64,000 bases of DNA from Bdellovibrio sp. ZAP7. GTDB taxonomy: Bacteria; Bdellovibrionota_B; Oligoflexia; Oligoflexales; RGVZ01. The notes under the pieces are model-generated. The model was not told the DNA's origin and ran no database searches. It saw only the letters and a list, made by a program, of their open reading frames with translations. Position 1 is the stretch's first letter; the number at the start of each line of letters is the position of its first letter. Made by a program: the position numbers and the translations under genes. The stretch is from NCBI GenBank assembly GCA_945900755.1, contig CAMDKS010000008.1, positions 1-64,000 of the forward strand, given 5' to 3'. Below are positions 1 to 8,365 of the stretch, piece after piece.

Positions 1-95
1 ATTATCAAGATTACGAAGTCGATCGCAAACGTCGTCTTGGAATGAGTGCTGATCAGCCCCATCGAATTAAATACAAGCCATTGACCCGAGGGTAA
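1..95 (+). CDS. C-terminal fragment of an unidentified protein
   Basis: An open frame enters from the left edge (first full codon at base 3) and stops at TAA 93-95, two bases before the next start codon. The visible 30 residues are basic and polar and end in KYKPLTRG. I do not recognise the family. The tight spacing to the zinc-finger gene at 98 suggests one transcript. That this is a real coding end rests only on the open frame and the close spacing. Confidence 0.45.
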   Translation, partial: YQDYEVDRKRRLGMSADQPHRIKYKPLTRG

Positions 96-97
96 CC

Positions 98-808
98 ATG
101 AGCCCTAGCAATCCTCCCGTTAAGAAGCTGGCGCCTAAAGCCGCAGTCCCTGCTGGAAGCTTTATGCTACGACGGGTATTTCGCCAAGGTGAATCCTACA
201 ATTGCGGAATTTGTCGACGAGGGCATGAGTCAGTTGATGAGGCGAATGAATGTTTAGAGTCCTGTTGGCAGGCCGTTTTAAAGCGGGCGCCGTGGGTTCC
301 CGTGAAACGAATTGGAAAATTGCAATATGCTTGCATATATTGCCAACGCGGCTACCCAAAGATGGTTGAAGCCACATTGTGTGCTGAAAATTGCCTGGCG
401 AGCATGACTGTTACTAGCCTTGATGGACGTGATTTGTCAGCAAAAAAAGTAAAACGGACCTTTGCCAAGCCGGATGGCAAGCCTCAGGTGAACTTTGCCT
501 TTAAAATCGGCGGAACAAACACCTATGATCCAGATGCCGATTTAGCGGAATTTAACGCCGGTAAAGTCGATGCTGCCAAGGCTACCGTCTCCCACGCAGC
601 GCCAGAAGTTGCGCCGACGATTAAAAACCCAAAGCCCGCCAAAGAAGTCGCCGAAAAAGAACCGAAAGAAAAGCGAGACCTCACCAAGAAATTTACGCGT
701 GAGGGGTCGAAATATGTTTGTGTGACTTGCTCGAAGAAATTCTTCGAAAAAGTTGAAGTCGAGAAATGCTTTGACGCTCATGGGGACGAAGCTGCGTCCC
801 CCGCCTAG
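98..808 (+). CDS. triple C2H2-spaced zinc-finger protein, function unknown
   Basis: A 236-residue soluble protein with three copies of one Cys motif. Residues C36-C39-C52-C56, C79-C82-C95-C99 and C208-C211-C224-H228 all have the spacing C-x2-C-x12-C-x3-[C/H], the spacing of classical C2H2 zinc fingers with Cys in place of His. The first two fingers lie close together; the third is at the C-terminus after a Lys/Ala/Pro-rich linker (about 115-200). There is no signal peptide. Zinc binding and a DNA, RNA or protein partner are inferred from the ligand pattern; I know of no named family with this layout. It starts just after an upstream stop codon and ends before a strong bidirectional terminator. 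Confidence 0.8.
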   Translation: MSPSNPPVKKLAPKAAVPAGSFMLRRVFRQGESYNCGICRRGHESVDEANECLESCWQAVLKRAPWVPVKRIGKLQYACIYCQRGYPKMVEATLCAENCLASMTVTSLDGRDLSAKKVKRTFAKPDGKPQVNFAFKIGGTNTYDPDADLAEFNAGKVDAAKATVSHAAPEVAPTIKNPKPAKEVAEKEPKEKRDLTKKFTREGSKYVCVTCSKKFFEKVEVEKCFDAHGDEAASPA

Positions 809-849
809 ACTGCTGTTTTAATGAGACCAGTAGTCGTAGCAGAGTAGTC

Positions 850-890
850 AAATTAGAAAACCCGCCGGTAAACGGCGGGTTTTCTAATTT
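850..890. terminator. bidirectional intrinsic terminator
   Basis: A perfect 18-bp inverted repeat (850-867 with 873-890) has a GC core (CCCGCCG/CGGCGGG), a 5-nt loop and A/T-rich outer arms that give a U-rich end on either strand. It lies between the convergent zinc-finger gene (ends 808) and protease gene (ends 916), so it can end both transcripts. Confidence 0.92.
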
Positions 891-915
891 CCTAGAGAGC
901 TATGATATTTGAAAT

Positions 916-3003
916 TTACATCGGCTCTATGATCGAAATATTCTTAATGAAGACGCCTTCACTGCCGATCGAGGAATCACTGGTCACGCGGAAGCGAAAC
1001 TGGAGGGAATTTGTAATGCCAAATGTTTGCAGGCTATACATTTTGTTAGAAAAATCAGCGGCACCAATTCCTGTGATTTTATCAACCAATTGCCAAGTGG
1101 CACCCGCATCTTTCGATATTTCAATGAATAGAAAATCGAAGCCTGACTCCATGGCATATTTCAAGTCGATTGAAAGTGTAACGTCAGGCGACGAGACTGC
1201 GACAGGAGCCGACGTAAGTGAAAGATTGATGCTGTCTAAATATTTTCCGCCAGGACTATCTGAAAACACCACCGTACCGTCGGTCAATGTTTCGATGGCC
1301 CAAGGAGCGTCTGGGGTTAAGCCATCCATGGACGTTGCACTTCGGTCGTAAACGCGGTGAACTTGACGGGCGGCGACTTCTAGGGAGTTTCCGCCGCCGC
1401 TTTCATTACCTACGTTGTCAAGTGCGCGAACGGCAAAGAAACCTCGCTGATTGAAGTCAGAAAAATTCAAGACGCTCGTAACGGTTGAGCCTTGAATCGT
1501 CGACTCGCTCGGTACGGAAGTTGCTGCTACCCAGTCAGCATCGGTCACGATTGGAGTAGCACTCCTGCGGACGTCATAAGAAGTAGCCTGTCCTACAGAA
1601 TCATCGTCACCTGAAACAGTCCAAGAAAGTGTTGCAGATAGGGATCCTACAGATATGACAGCTAGATCATTTACGGACGATGGAGCAATCGAATCAACCT
1701 CAATTGAGTTTAGTGCATTGATACGGCCGCCTGAAGAAATGCGTGTCGCCCAATAGCCAGATCGATCCACACCAGCGAGAATTCGTGCACGAACGCCTAA
1801 GCCTGTGACGCCAGGAATTGCAGATTTAACCAAAGCGGCCAAGCCAGCAACGTGCGGTGTCGCCATCGAGGTTCCGCTCATTTTTGAATATTTGTTACCT
1901 GGAACCGTAGAGAAAATATCGACACCTGGTGCAGCTACATGCACGGTCTTCAGGCCATAGCAAGAAAACGACGCCATTTGATCTTTATTGTCAGAAGCAG
2001 CAACCGAAATTACGTTAGGATGGTTGTAGGATGATGGGTAATGTGGTGTCGCATCGTTATTGGCCGCGTCATTGCCTGCAGCTGCGACAAAAAGAATATT
2101 CTTGTCTCCTGCTGCCTTAATCGCATCAGACATGGTCTGTGAGAATCCGCCACCACCCCAACTATTACTGGTTAGATCTAACCCAAGACTCGTGCCGTAC
2201 TCAATTGCTTTAACCGCATCTTCCAAAGTTCCGCTACCGGAACCAGTAAGAAATTTCAATCCTACTAGGGACACATTCCAATTTACGCCAGTAACACCAA
2301 CTCCGTCATTACCACGGGCGCCGATGACTCCTGCGCAGTGGGTGCCGTGTCCGTGATCGTCCATAGGATCGTTGTCATGGTTTGCAAAATCCCAACCGCG
2401 AAAATCGTCTATGTAGCCATTTCCATCATCATCAATTTTGTTAGTTGTTTTATCGAGGCCGGCAGCATCGAGTCCAGTCTCACCAACATTTGTCCAGTAA
2501 TTTTCCGCAATATCTGCATGACTGTAGTCTACGCCTGTATCAATGATTCCCACCACAACACTGCGTGAGCCAGTCGTAACGTCCCAAGCTGCAGTCGCAT
2601 GGATATCGGCACCAGCAGTGCCACCGTTAGCGCCACTATTGAACATGCCGTATTGTTGCGAAAATTGAGGATCGTTAGGCGTATTGTCGCTGTGTAGGAT
2701 TGTGTTTGCCTCCACATATTCAACATCATCGCGAGCCATCAAGGCTTTTGCTTTTTGAGCTAACTGAGCGTTAGATTTTGTATTCTCAAATTTAACGACC
2801 TGGGCGCTATTCGTACGGAACTGATACTTAAGGGTGCCGCCAAGGTTTTGGAGGGCCTTCATCGAAACCAAAGACTTTGAATTTCGGAATTTAACGAGCA
2901 ACTCTCCGGGTACGTGTTCTTTATCGAGATTTAACGCTCCCGCAAAAAGCGACGTACTAAAAAGCAACCCAGCTATCGTAACAACTCGAATTCCACTCTT
3001 CAT
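916..3003 (-). CDS. secreted subtilisin-like (S8) serine protease with C-terminal accessory domains
   Basis: A 695-residue precursor. Residues 1-22 form a signal peptide; about 28-105 resemble an S8 N-terminal propeptide. The catalytic domain (about 130-430) has the full triad: Asp155 in IIDTGVD, His219 in HGHGTHCAG and Ser379 in SGTSMATPH, plus oxyanion Asn311 in AAAGND. A DDDGNGYIDD stretch near 191-200 may bind calcium. After it come a fibronectin-III-like segment (about 440-540) and a beta-rich C-terminal domain (about 550-695) that could bind substrate or surface. GGAGGG precedes the ATG. It is probably exported to the periplasm or outside the cell to degrade proteins. Its promoter shares the 280-bp AT-rich gap 3004-3283 with the divergent lipoprotein gene. 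Confidence 0.93.
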   Translation of the reverse strand: MKSGIRVVTIAGLLFSTSLFAGALNLDKEHVPGELLVKFRNSKSLVSMKALQNLGGTLKYQFRTNSAQVVKFENTKSNAQLAQKAKALMARDDVEYVEANTILHSDNTPNDPQFSQQYGMFNSGANGGTAGADIHATAAWDVTTGSRSVVVGIIDTGVDYSHADIAENYWTNVGETGLDAAGLDKTTNKIDDDGNGYIDDFRGWDFANHDNDPMDDHGHGTHCAGVIGARGNDGVGVTGVNWNVSLVGLKFLTGSGSGTLEDAVKAIEYGTSLGLDLTSNSWGGGGFSQTMSDAIKAAGDKNILFVAAAGNDAANNDATPHYPSSYNHPNVISVAASDNKDQMASFSCYGLKTVHVAAPGVDIFSTVPGNKYSKMSGTSMATPHVAGLAALVKSAIPGVTGLGVRARILAGVDRSGYWATRISSGGRINALNSIEVDSIAPSSVNDLAVISVGSLSATLSWTVSGDDDSVGQATSYDVRRSATPIVTDADWVAATSVPSESTIQGSTVTSVLNFSDFNQRGFFAVRALDNVGNESGGGNSLEVAARQVHRVYDRSATSMDGLTPDAPWAIETLTDGTVVFSDSPGGKYLDSINLSLTSAPVAVSSPDVTLSIDLKYAMESGFDFLFIEISKDAGATWQLVDKITGIGAADFSNKMYSLQTFGITNSLQFRFRVTSDSSIGSEGVFIKNISIIEPM

Positions 3004-3283
3004 AAACCCTCCCTAGGTAAATTTAGAAAGCACACAAATTAACTGATTATCGGTAGACTTATTGTAATGATACCATTAATTGGCCAAGCAACCAAAAATT
3101 CATTTCGGCGGATGTCTGCCAAACACCAATTTTTCGACCTAATGTAAGAAGTAATCTTTATTGAGGCTGCGGACAAATATATTAACATATTGATTTTATT
3201 AGTATATTTTTGATTTTTAATTGAGGCTTAAAGAAATCTATTAGATTTTCCGATATGTTACTTGAAAGGGGGAGGTCATTGTT

Positions 3284-4309
3284 ATGAAATTAAATCGCTC
3301 AGCTAGTTGTTGTCTTGATATTTTGAATCAAGCGAGCCTCCTTTTTGTGTCTCTTTTTAGGGAGACGCCAAAAGTAATAATCGCTTTCGCGGTTTTTGGC
3401 ATCGGTGGTTGCGCATTGGAGGATGGTCTCACTGGTTTTAATTCTAACTCAAAACCAGGTTCCGGTTCAAAATCTGCGACCGGCGGCGATCTGTTATTTG
3501 ACTTCGAAAAAGAATGCGGACTTCCAGCAGATAAAATGGACGACAAAAACGCAATTCTTGTGAAGGGCGCCTATACAAGTTTTCCAATGATAGTAGAGGG
3601 CACGTCCATGGGAACGGCCTTTAGGGTCATAACTCAGGCAAAGTTAACGCTTTCTGCCACCAGCGGGGCCTCCAATCAAAGCATCAGCGTCGCTTTGCTC
3701 GAATCTTCATCTGGCGCCGGCGGAGTCATTGGTTGGATTGCCACACCAATCGTTAAAGCTAAAGCGCAAAAAGCCACCAACGCCGCTTCGGGAACGGTCA
3801 ATTCGGTTTCCTTGCCTAAAAAGGATTGGCTTAAATTAACAGGGGGAACCAACCCTGAGTACAAAGATCTCCTGTGCGCAGCAAGTCAAAATCAAACCGT
3901 TACGAAATCTTTGGGAGGCGGTACCACAACCTATACTTATTCTCCTACGTTAGTTTCTGGAATAAGCCCACTGGCTCCAGTTGAACAGATGCGCAAGGAA
4001 TTCGGCTCTGGAAAGTCACTTTCCGTAACGGCAACCGTGCAAGGTGGAGCTGCAGTAGCTGGACACATTATTATTAAGGAAGTGGCAGCGACGTTGGAAT
4101 ATGCAGGTAAAACGATCACATCTGATATTGCCTTTGAATTTATCAACGATTTCCCTGGCGGATCAAACAAAGTGGGACTTCCAAGGCGTCAAGTCTTTTT
4201 CATAGATGCGACTAAAAAGGAAATTGTCGCCATCATAAATGAAGATGATACCATCGACGAGAGTTCTAAAAAAGTTCGACCACCAGCGGTTTTCGTAAAA
4301 GATCCATAA
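3284..4309 (+). CDS. lipoprotein, first member of a three-gene paralogous family
   Basis: A 341-residue predicted lipoprotein with a strong ribosome site (GGGGGAGG, 8 nt before ATG). The N-terminus is unusually long: a hydrophobic segment at about 31-42 runs into the lipobox GIGGC with the lipidated Cys near residue 43. The C-terminal signature GLPRRQVFFIDATKKEIVAI is shared with the genes at 5681-6676 (GLSKRQVFFINTTNHQLVAV) and 21576-22517 (GLPQSIIWYIDTATKGYKLI). All three have the same order: lipobox, Ser/Gly linker, an early conserved Cys in a CG motif, a Val/Thr-rich beta domain, then this signature. I do not recognise a named domain. It is divergent from the protease and converges on the barrel gene at 4354. 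Confidence 0.85.
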   Translation: MKLNRSASCCLDILNQASLLFVSLFRETPKVIIAFAVFGIGGCALEDGLTGFNSNSKPGSGSKSATGGDLLFDFEKECGLPADKMDDKNAILVKGAYTSFPMIVEGTSMGTAFRVITQAKLTLSATSGASNQSISVALLESSSGAGGVIGWIATPIVKAKAQKATNAASGTVNSVSLPKKDWLKLTGGTNPEYKDLLCAASQNQTVTKSLGGGTTTYTYSPTLVSGISPLAPVEQMRKEFGSGKSLSVTATVQGGAAVAGHIIIKEVAATLEYAGKTITSDIAFEFINDFPGGSNKVGLPRRQVFFIDATKKEIVAIINEDDTIDESSKKVRPPAVFVKDP

Positions 4310-4353
4310 TAAATAGTGCTTGCACTAAATAGATTCTGATGACTAAGGTCAGC

Positions 4354-5595
4354 TCAAAAATAGAATGAGCCGCCCGCTCCAATTGTGAATACGGACAACG
4401 TATACCGGCCCGCATTCGGATAATTAGATGGCACAACCCTAGACCCGGTTATATAGTTAAAGCCTGCAGTGAAATCGCGTTTTTTTCCGCTTTTCCTGTA
4501 TGCTGCTGAGAACATCATTCGATCTAGTGCATCGAAATTTCCGAACTGCACGCCAGATTTTCCAGTGCCCGCATCAAGCTCGGTGCTGGTTGAGCCTAGT
4601 CCCGTGTTGTGCGGATACAGGCCGAAGGAAGCTGACCCAGATTGGCTTCCATCAAGCTTCAGGCGCCCGCCTGCAACAAGGATTAGTACGTTATTTAGAG
4701 CCGTCGCTGACGCGCCGCCTGGCAGGCCTGAGGAGTAGCTCGATTGGCCTGCGGCCCACCTCTCCAATCGTAATTCTGAAAACACTGCGGGTGCGCCGAA
4801 GCGATATTCACCTCCGAGAGAAATGATCGTTGGTGCGAAGTCTTTCTTTCGAATATTGTTGTCCTCATCGCCTTTTACAATTTGCGTGCCTTTATAGCTC
4901 TTGCTGACCGAGGTTTTCCAGCTAGCCGCCACGGTCGTTTTCTGCTTGAAAACTGACCGAAATCCAAATAGGAATTGCATAAATGATCCTCGATTTCTCA
5001 TTCCAAAGAGAGCATCGGCGTCATCGCGGGAGCCTTCTTGCCGAACGATGATCTGCGAGTCTTCTGCCGCTTCAAGGATGGAAATACCAATCGATGTGTT
5101 CTTGTTGACTTTAAATCCAGCCCCTAATGCAGAATAAAAAGTTGATGACTTTTGATCGATATCCACCGGAACCACTGAGCCGCCAATTGTAAGGGGCACG
5201 CTTTTCAATTTTTGACTTGAGAAGCTTGGTCTAGGAGACATAAAAAAACCAAAGGCCATGTTCGATTTTGGTTTGTAGCTTGCGCCGAAGCTCACCGGCG
5301 GAGCGGTCACCGCGATAGTGGCAGGAGCATATGAAGGACGAAGATATGTGTAGGAGACGTTTAGAAGAGAGATGTCTCCGTACGCTTCTATTCGCTTGGT
5401 AATGATCGTGTTAGCTGGATTTGTGGCCACTGCGGCGGCTCCATGGGTATTGGTTTGCGACAACCCAGATTCAAACGAGCTCTGGGCTCCAGGAAACAGA
5501 AATGATTGGGCATACAAATCAGTATTGCTTGTTGCCGCCATGATGCTGAACAAACATTTCCAGATTAAATTTTTTCTAAAATTAAACTTAACCAC
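4354..5595 (-). CDS. outer-membrane beta-barrel protein, FadL/OmpP1-like
   Basis: A 413-residue precursor starting at GTG. Residues 1-30 form a signal peptide ending near DLYAQ. The mature N-terminus has the AAVATNPAN stretch typical of FadL/OmpP1-type barrels, followed by alternating amphipathic strands and a C-terminal aromatic end (GGSFYF, final Phe), which is the usual signal for the BAM machinery. It probably forms an outer-membrane channel or hydrophobic-substrate transporter; the substrate is unknown. It lies 85 nt downstream of the lipoprotein gene 5681-6676 on the same strand, so the two may be co-transcribed. No clear Shine-Dalgarno precedes the GTG; an internal ATG exists but would cut into the signal peptide. 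Confidence 0.75.
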   Translation of the reverse strand: MVKFNFRKNLIWKCLFSIMAATSNTDLYAQSFLFPGAQSSFESGLSQTNTHGAAAVATNPANTIITKRIEAYGDISLLNVSYTYLRPSYAPATIAVTAPPVSFGASYKPKSNMAFGFFMSPRPSFSSQKLKSVPLTIGGSVVPVDIDQKSSTFYSALGAGFKVNKNTSIGISILEAAEDSQIIVRQEGSRDDADALFGMRNRGSFMQFLFGFRSVFKQKTTVAASWKTSVSKSYKGTQIVKGDEDNNIRKKDFAPTIISLGGEYRFGAPAVFSELRLERWAAGQSSYSSGLPGGASATALNNVLILVAGGRLKLDGSQSGSASFGLYPHNTGLGSTSTELDAGTGKSGVQFGNFDALDRMMFSAAYRKSGKKRDFTAGFNYITGSRVVPSNYPNAGRYTLSVFTIGAGGSFYF

Positions 5596-5670
5596 AAGTC
5601 ATCCACTTTAGTCATATTACTTGCATGTACACTTGTAATTATAGCTCTTATAAAATGGGGTTTTGGCCGG

Positions 5671-5703
5671 CAGTGTTTGCCTACTGCACGATGGCAAACA
5701 CTG
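5671..5703 (-). repeat. inverted repeat spanning a stop codon
   Basis: A perfect 11-bp inverted repeat (CAGTGTTTGCC 5671-5681 with GGCAAACACTG 5693-5703) has the TAG stop of the lipoprotein gene in its 11-nt loop. No U-run follows on the minus strand, so it is not a standard intrinsic terminator. It may protect or attenuate the mRNA between this gene and the barrel gene downstream. Confidence 0.7.
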
Positions 5704-6676
5704 GGGCGAGTGGTTTTTTACTGACTGGGTCGAGGCGTCCTGAGTCATCTAAGACGGCGACTAACTGATGATTCGTCGTGTTGATAAAAAATACCTGCCG
5801 CTTTGAAAGCCCAAACGTCGTGACGTCAAGACCATTAGCTGTTGTGGTCACCTCATAGGCTAAATCTGCATCCGGTGCTTGGGAGCCAGCAGGAACGCCT
5901 TTCGTCTTGCTAATGTCAGGAGATACTTTGGTAAAGGTGGTCGTGATCGTGGCCTCTGTTCCAGCTGCGGCCCAATCCTTGCCTTGCGCCCTGACTGTCG
6001 CCACAGAGCTAAAGCTTCGGCTATCACCCAGCTCACTCGCATAGGCTTCGAGGGAGGCGAGGGGGCTAAGGCTCAAAGCGGCTCCGGGTTCGAAAACCAC
6101 TATCCCGGTTCCCTCAGAATTTTCAACCGTTGATGACGCAGTAAATCCGACGGTGCACTCAATGCCAAGAAATGCCGGATCTGTTTTCTGGAGTATTAGG
6201 AGGCGTCCTGTGCCCATACTTAGTGATGTTGTGGTTTTTGATTGTTTCGCAACCGTAGCGTCAACTTCGGCTTTTGAAAAACGTCCATCATCATCAGCCC
6301 TCAATTTAGTGACTTCTACCAGAGTCACATTAGTTGATTGCCGAGATGATGCTACTATCTTGATGGTAGCGAGTAAGGTTGCGTCATAGGTGATTCCAGA
6401 CTTTTCCCCGCTTGCTAGAATAGTTGCGAGTAGTGTTTTATCAATGATACGAAAGCTTGGGTCTGAAAGGTCTGATGCCTTTGCGCCGCAGCGGCTAGAA
6501 AACGACGCGCCATTTGAGGCGGCGGAGAGGCCTGTGATCTTCGATCCACTGCCTCCAATGAATAGAAGCGCAACATTCCCGCATGCGCCCATACTTATGA
6601 TCCCTGCGAGCATAACAATCCATCTGCCGTACCCTAGACAGACTGTGGCCAAATTGTATAGCGAACGCCCTTGCAT
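5681..6676 (-). CDS. lipoprotein, second member of the paralogous family
   Basis: A 331-residue predicted lipoprotein. I place the start at ATG 6676 because GGAGGA lies 4 nt upstream; a longer frame from TTG 6739 has no ribosome site and would add an implausible N-terminus. The lipobox is SMGAC with Cys near residue 32. The mature part opens with a Gly/Ser linker and an early SRCG motif. It ends with GLSKRQVFFINTTNHQLVAV, matching the paralogue at 3284-4309. The sequence is Thr/Ser/Val-rich and probably all-beta. It is likely anchored in the outer membrane facing the periplasm or cell surface; function unknown. The barrel protein at 4354 follows in the same direction and could be a partner. 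Confidence 0.82.
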   Translation of the reverse strand: MQGRSLYNLATVCLGYGRWIVMLAGIISMGACGNVALLFIGGSGSKITGLSAASNGASFSSRCGAKASDLSDPSFRIIDKTLLATILASGEKSGITYDATLLATIKIVASSRQSTNVTLVEVTKLRADDDGRFSKAEVDATVAKQSKTTTSLSMGTGRLLILQKTDPAFLGIECTVGFTASSTVENSEGTGIVVFEPGAALSLSPLASLEAYASELGDSRSFSSVATVRAQGKDWAAAGTEATITTTFTKVSPDISKTKGVPAGSQAPDADLAYEVTTTANGLDVTTFGLSKRQVFFINTTNHQLVAVLDDSGRLDPVSKKPLAPVFAIVQ

Positions 6677-7027
6677 GCGATCCTCCGCAAAAGGGTTATC
6701 GGCTTTAACGAGATGAAACTTAAGGAATTTTATGGTCAATAAAATACTTATTTATATTAGACAGTTACTGCTATTGAGCCCACGGTTCTCGGAAGAAACG
6801 ATTCCGCGCATTCCGCGCACTACGCACTACGTTTTCGCAGAAAGAAACAGCAGCACTTTGTCTATAACATGGGCGCCCTTTATTTGGGCCAACGGTCGGG
6901 CGGCAATAGCGCCCTCGATATTTAATAACTCTCACAAAATAAATAAAATTGTCAACAATTACTAGATCTTAAGTGAGTAGTTAGATGTTCTTCTTATGTT
7001 CTTGGTCAGATCTTCCGAGGGGTCTGT
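6677..7027. other. intergenic region of 351 nt, divergent promoters
   Basis: The gap between the divergent lipoprotein gene (start 6676) and the broken NHL gene (7028) is AT-rich at its right end. It contains the palindrome AATTGT-CA-ACAATT (6947-6960) and a CGCGCATT/CGCGCACT short repetition near 6807-6825. I see no convincing coding frame or complete promoter pair. Part of it may be the site where the N-terminus of the NHL gene was lost. Confidence 0.4.
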
Positions 7028-8153
7028 ATGGCAATGATGAATTGGTCTATTGACAACCAACGAGTTCTTATCTGGACATCTGCGATATCTGCGCACGGTC
7101 AAGCTGCAGATATTGTTCTTGGGCAATCAGACATGAATACGAACACGAGAAACTCTGGTGGAATTAGTGACACATCATTGTCAAACCCCTATGACGTTGC
7201 CGCGACTGGATCTAAACTTCTAGTGGCAGATAATCTCAATGGTCGAATCAACATTTGGAATACGATCCCGACAGCACACAACACCGCAGCCGATGTTGTC
7301 TACGGCCAAATCGATCATTCGAAGGCGGGATTTCAAGGTGAAATGACGGCCAAGTCCTTAAACCAACCAGTGTCCGTCAGCACAGATGGAACAAAATTAT
7401 TTGTTGCAGACACTACAAACGGACGTGTAAAAATATGGAATACGATTCCGACATCTGCAGGTCCTAACGTTGCAGCAGATATTGCAATAGGGCAAACAAA
7501 CCTTGTTGCTACCTTGCCAGTTGGTTTAGCCTCAACGCGACTTAATTATCCGAATGCAGCGGTCTCAAACGGGACAAAGTTATTGGTGGTAGATTCCGTC
7601 AATAGCAGAGTTTTTATTTATAACACAATTCCAACCGCAAGCAACACGGCTGCTGATTTGGTGCTTGGGCAACCAACCCTTTCAGTTAATACCATTAATA
7701 ATGGCGGCCTCTCAGCATCCTCTTTATCGCTACCGCGATCCATAGCCATTTCAGGGACAAAACTGATTGTCGCCGACACATCCAACAATCGAGTCCTGAT
7801 TTGGAATTCGATTCCGACCGCAAACAACACCGCAGCTGATGTTGTTTTAGGGCAGCCAGATATGACCTCGAGCACACTCAATAACGGCGGTGTTTCTGCC
7901 GCCACGCTATTCCTCCCTCGAGGCGTGGCTGTTCTGGGTTCAAAACTTGTTGTAGCAGACACCAATAACAGCCGAGTTCTCATTTGGAATAGCATATGTT
8001 ATATTTGGACAATCAAGTGCGACAGTTCAATCCAACAACACTTCTGGATTGAGTGGGTTGACCGTGCAGGCTCCGAATCACGCCACCATTCATAATGAAC
8101 AGCTGTTTATAACTGACACCTATAACCACCGCGTTCTTGTTGTACCACTCTAA
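7028..8153 (+). pseudogene. broken NHL-repeat beta-propeller gene
   Basis: The frame encodes tandem repeats of about 56 residues with the pattern NNRVLIWN-IPT-NNTAADVVLGQ, typical of exported NHL/beta-propeller proteins. Two defects show it is broken. It starts inside a repeat with no signal peptide, so the 5' part is missing. Near 7994 about 26 nt are absent compared with the preceding repeat, shifting the frame; the original frame then continues (VIFGQSSATVQSNN... TYNHRVLVVPL) and stops at TAA 8151-8153. Read as it stands, translation would end at 8095 with 30-odd unrelated residues. A GAGGGG-like site precedes ATG 7028, so a shortened product is still possible. Immediately downstream lies a dispersed repeat. 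Confidence 0.8.
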
Positions 8154-8156
8154 TTT

Positions 8157-8213
8157 GATTCTGCTGAAAAAGGTCGATTTCTGCGTTACTCGGTAAGCGG
8201 TCGATATAGACCG
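8157..8213. repeat. dispersed repeat element, copy A
   Basis: The first 36 nt (8157-8192, opening GATTCTGCTGAAAA) match 30 of 36 positions of 29431-29466. A small hairpin CGGTC-GATATA-GACCG (8198-8213) follows. Both copies sit a few bases after a stop codon and next to an accessory gene. It looks like the end of a short palindromic or MITE-type element. The right boundary is uncertain. Confidence 0.6.
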
Positions 8214-8273
8214 TATAGACTTTCCTAATTCTTCGCCGATAAATCCTCCACAACAAGGTAATTTAACGATTGG

Positions 8274-8348
8274 GCATTATTAGGCAATTATTGTTGCATT
8301 GGGCAATTTTGTGCATTATTATCTAGATTAAGCATTATTAGGCAATTA
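8274..8348 (+). promoter_or_regulatory. repeat-array promoter/operator of the AlbA_2 gene
   Basis: The 17-mer GCATTATTAGGCAATTA occurs identically at 8274-8290 and 8332-8348. Between them are two partial copies: GCATTGGGCAATT (8296-8308) and GCATTATT (8313-8320). The array ends 18 nt before ATG 8366. Repeated sites this close to the start suggest an operator, most simply for the adjacent regulator itself (inference). Confidence 0.6.
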
Positions 8349-8365
8349 CTGTGGGGAATCGATTT

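Noticed and set aside
6947..6960. Palindrome AATTGT-CA-ACAATT as a defined operator
   Set aside because: It is AT-rich, single, and not clearly tied to a promoter; it could be chance.
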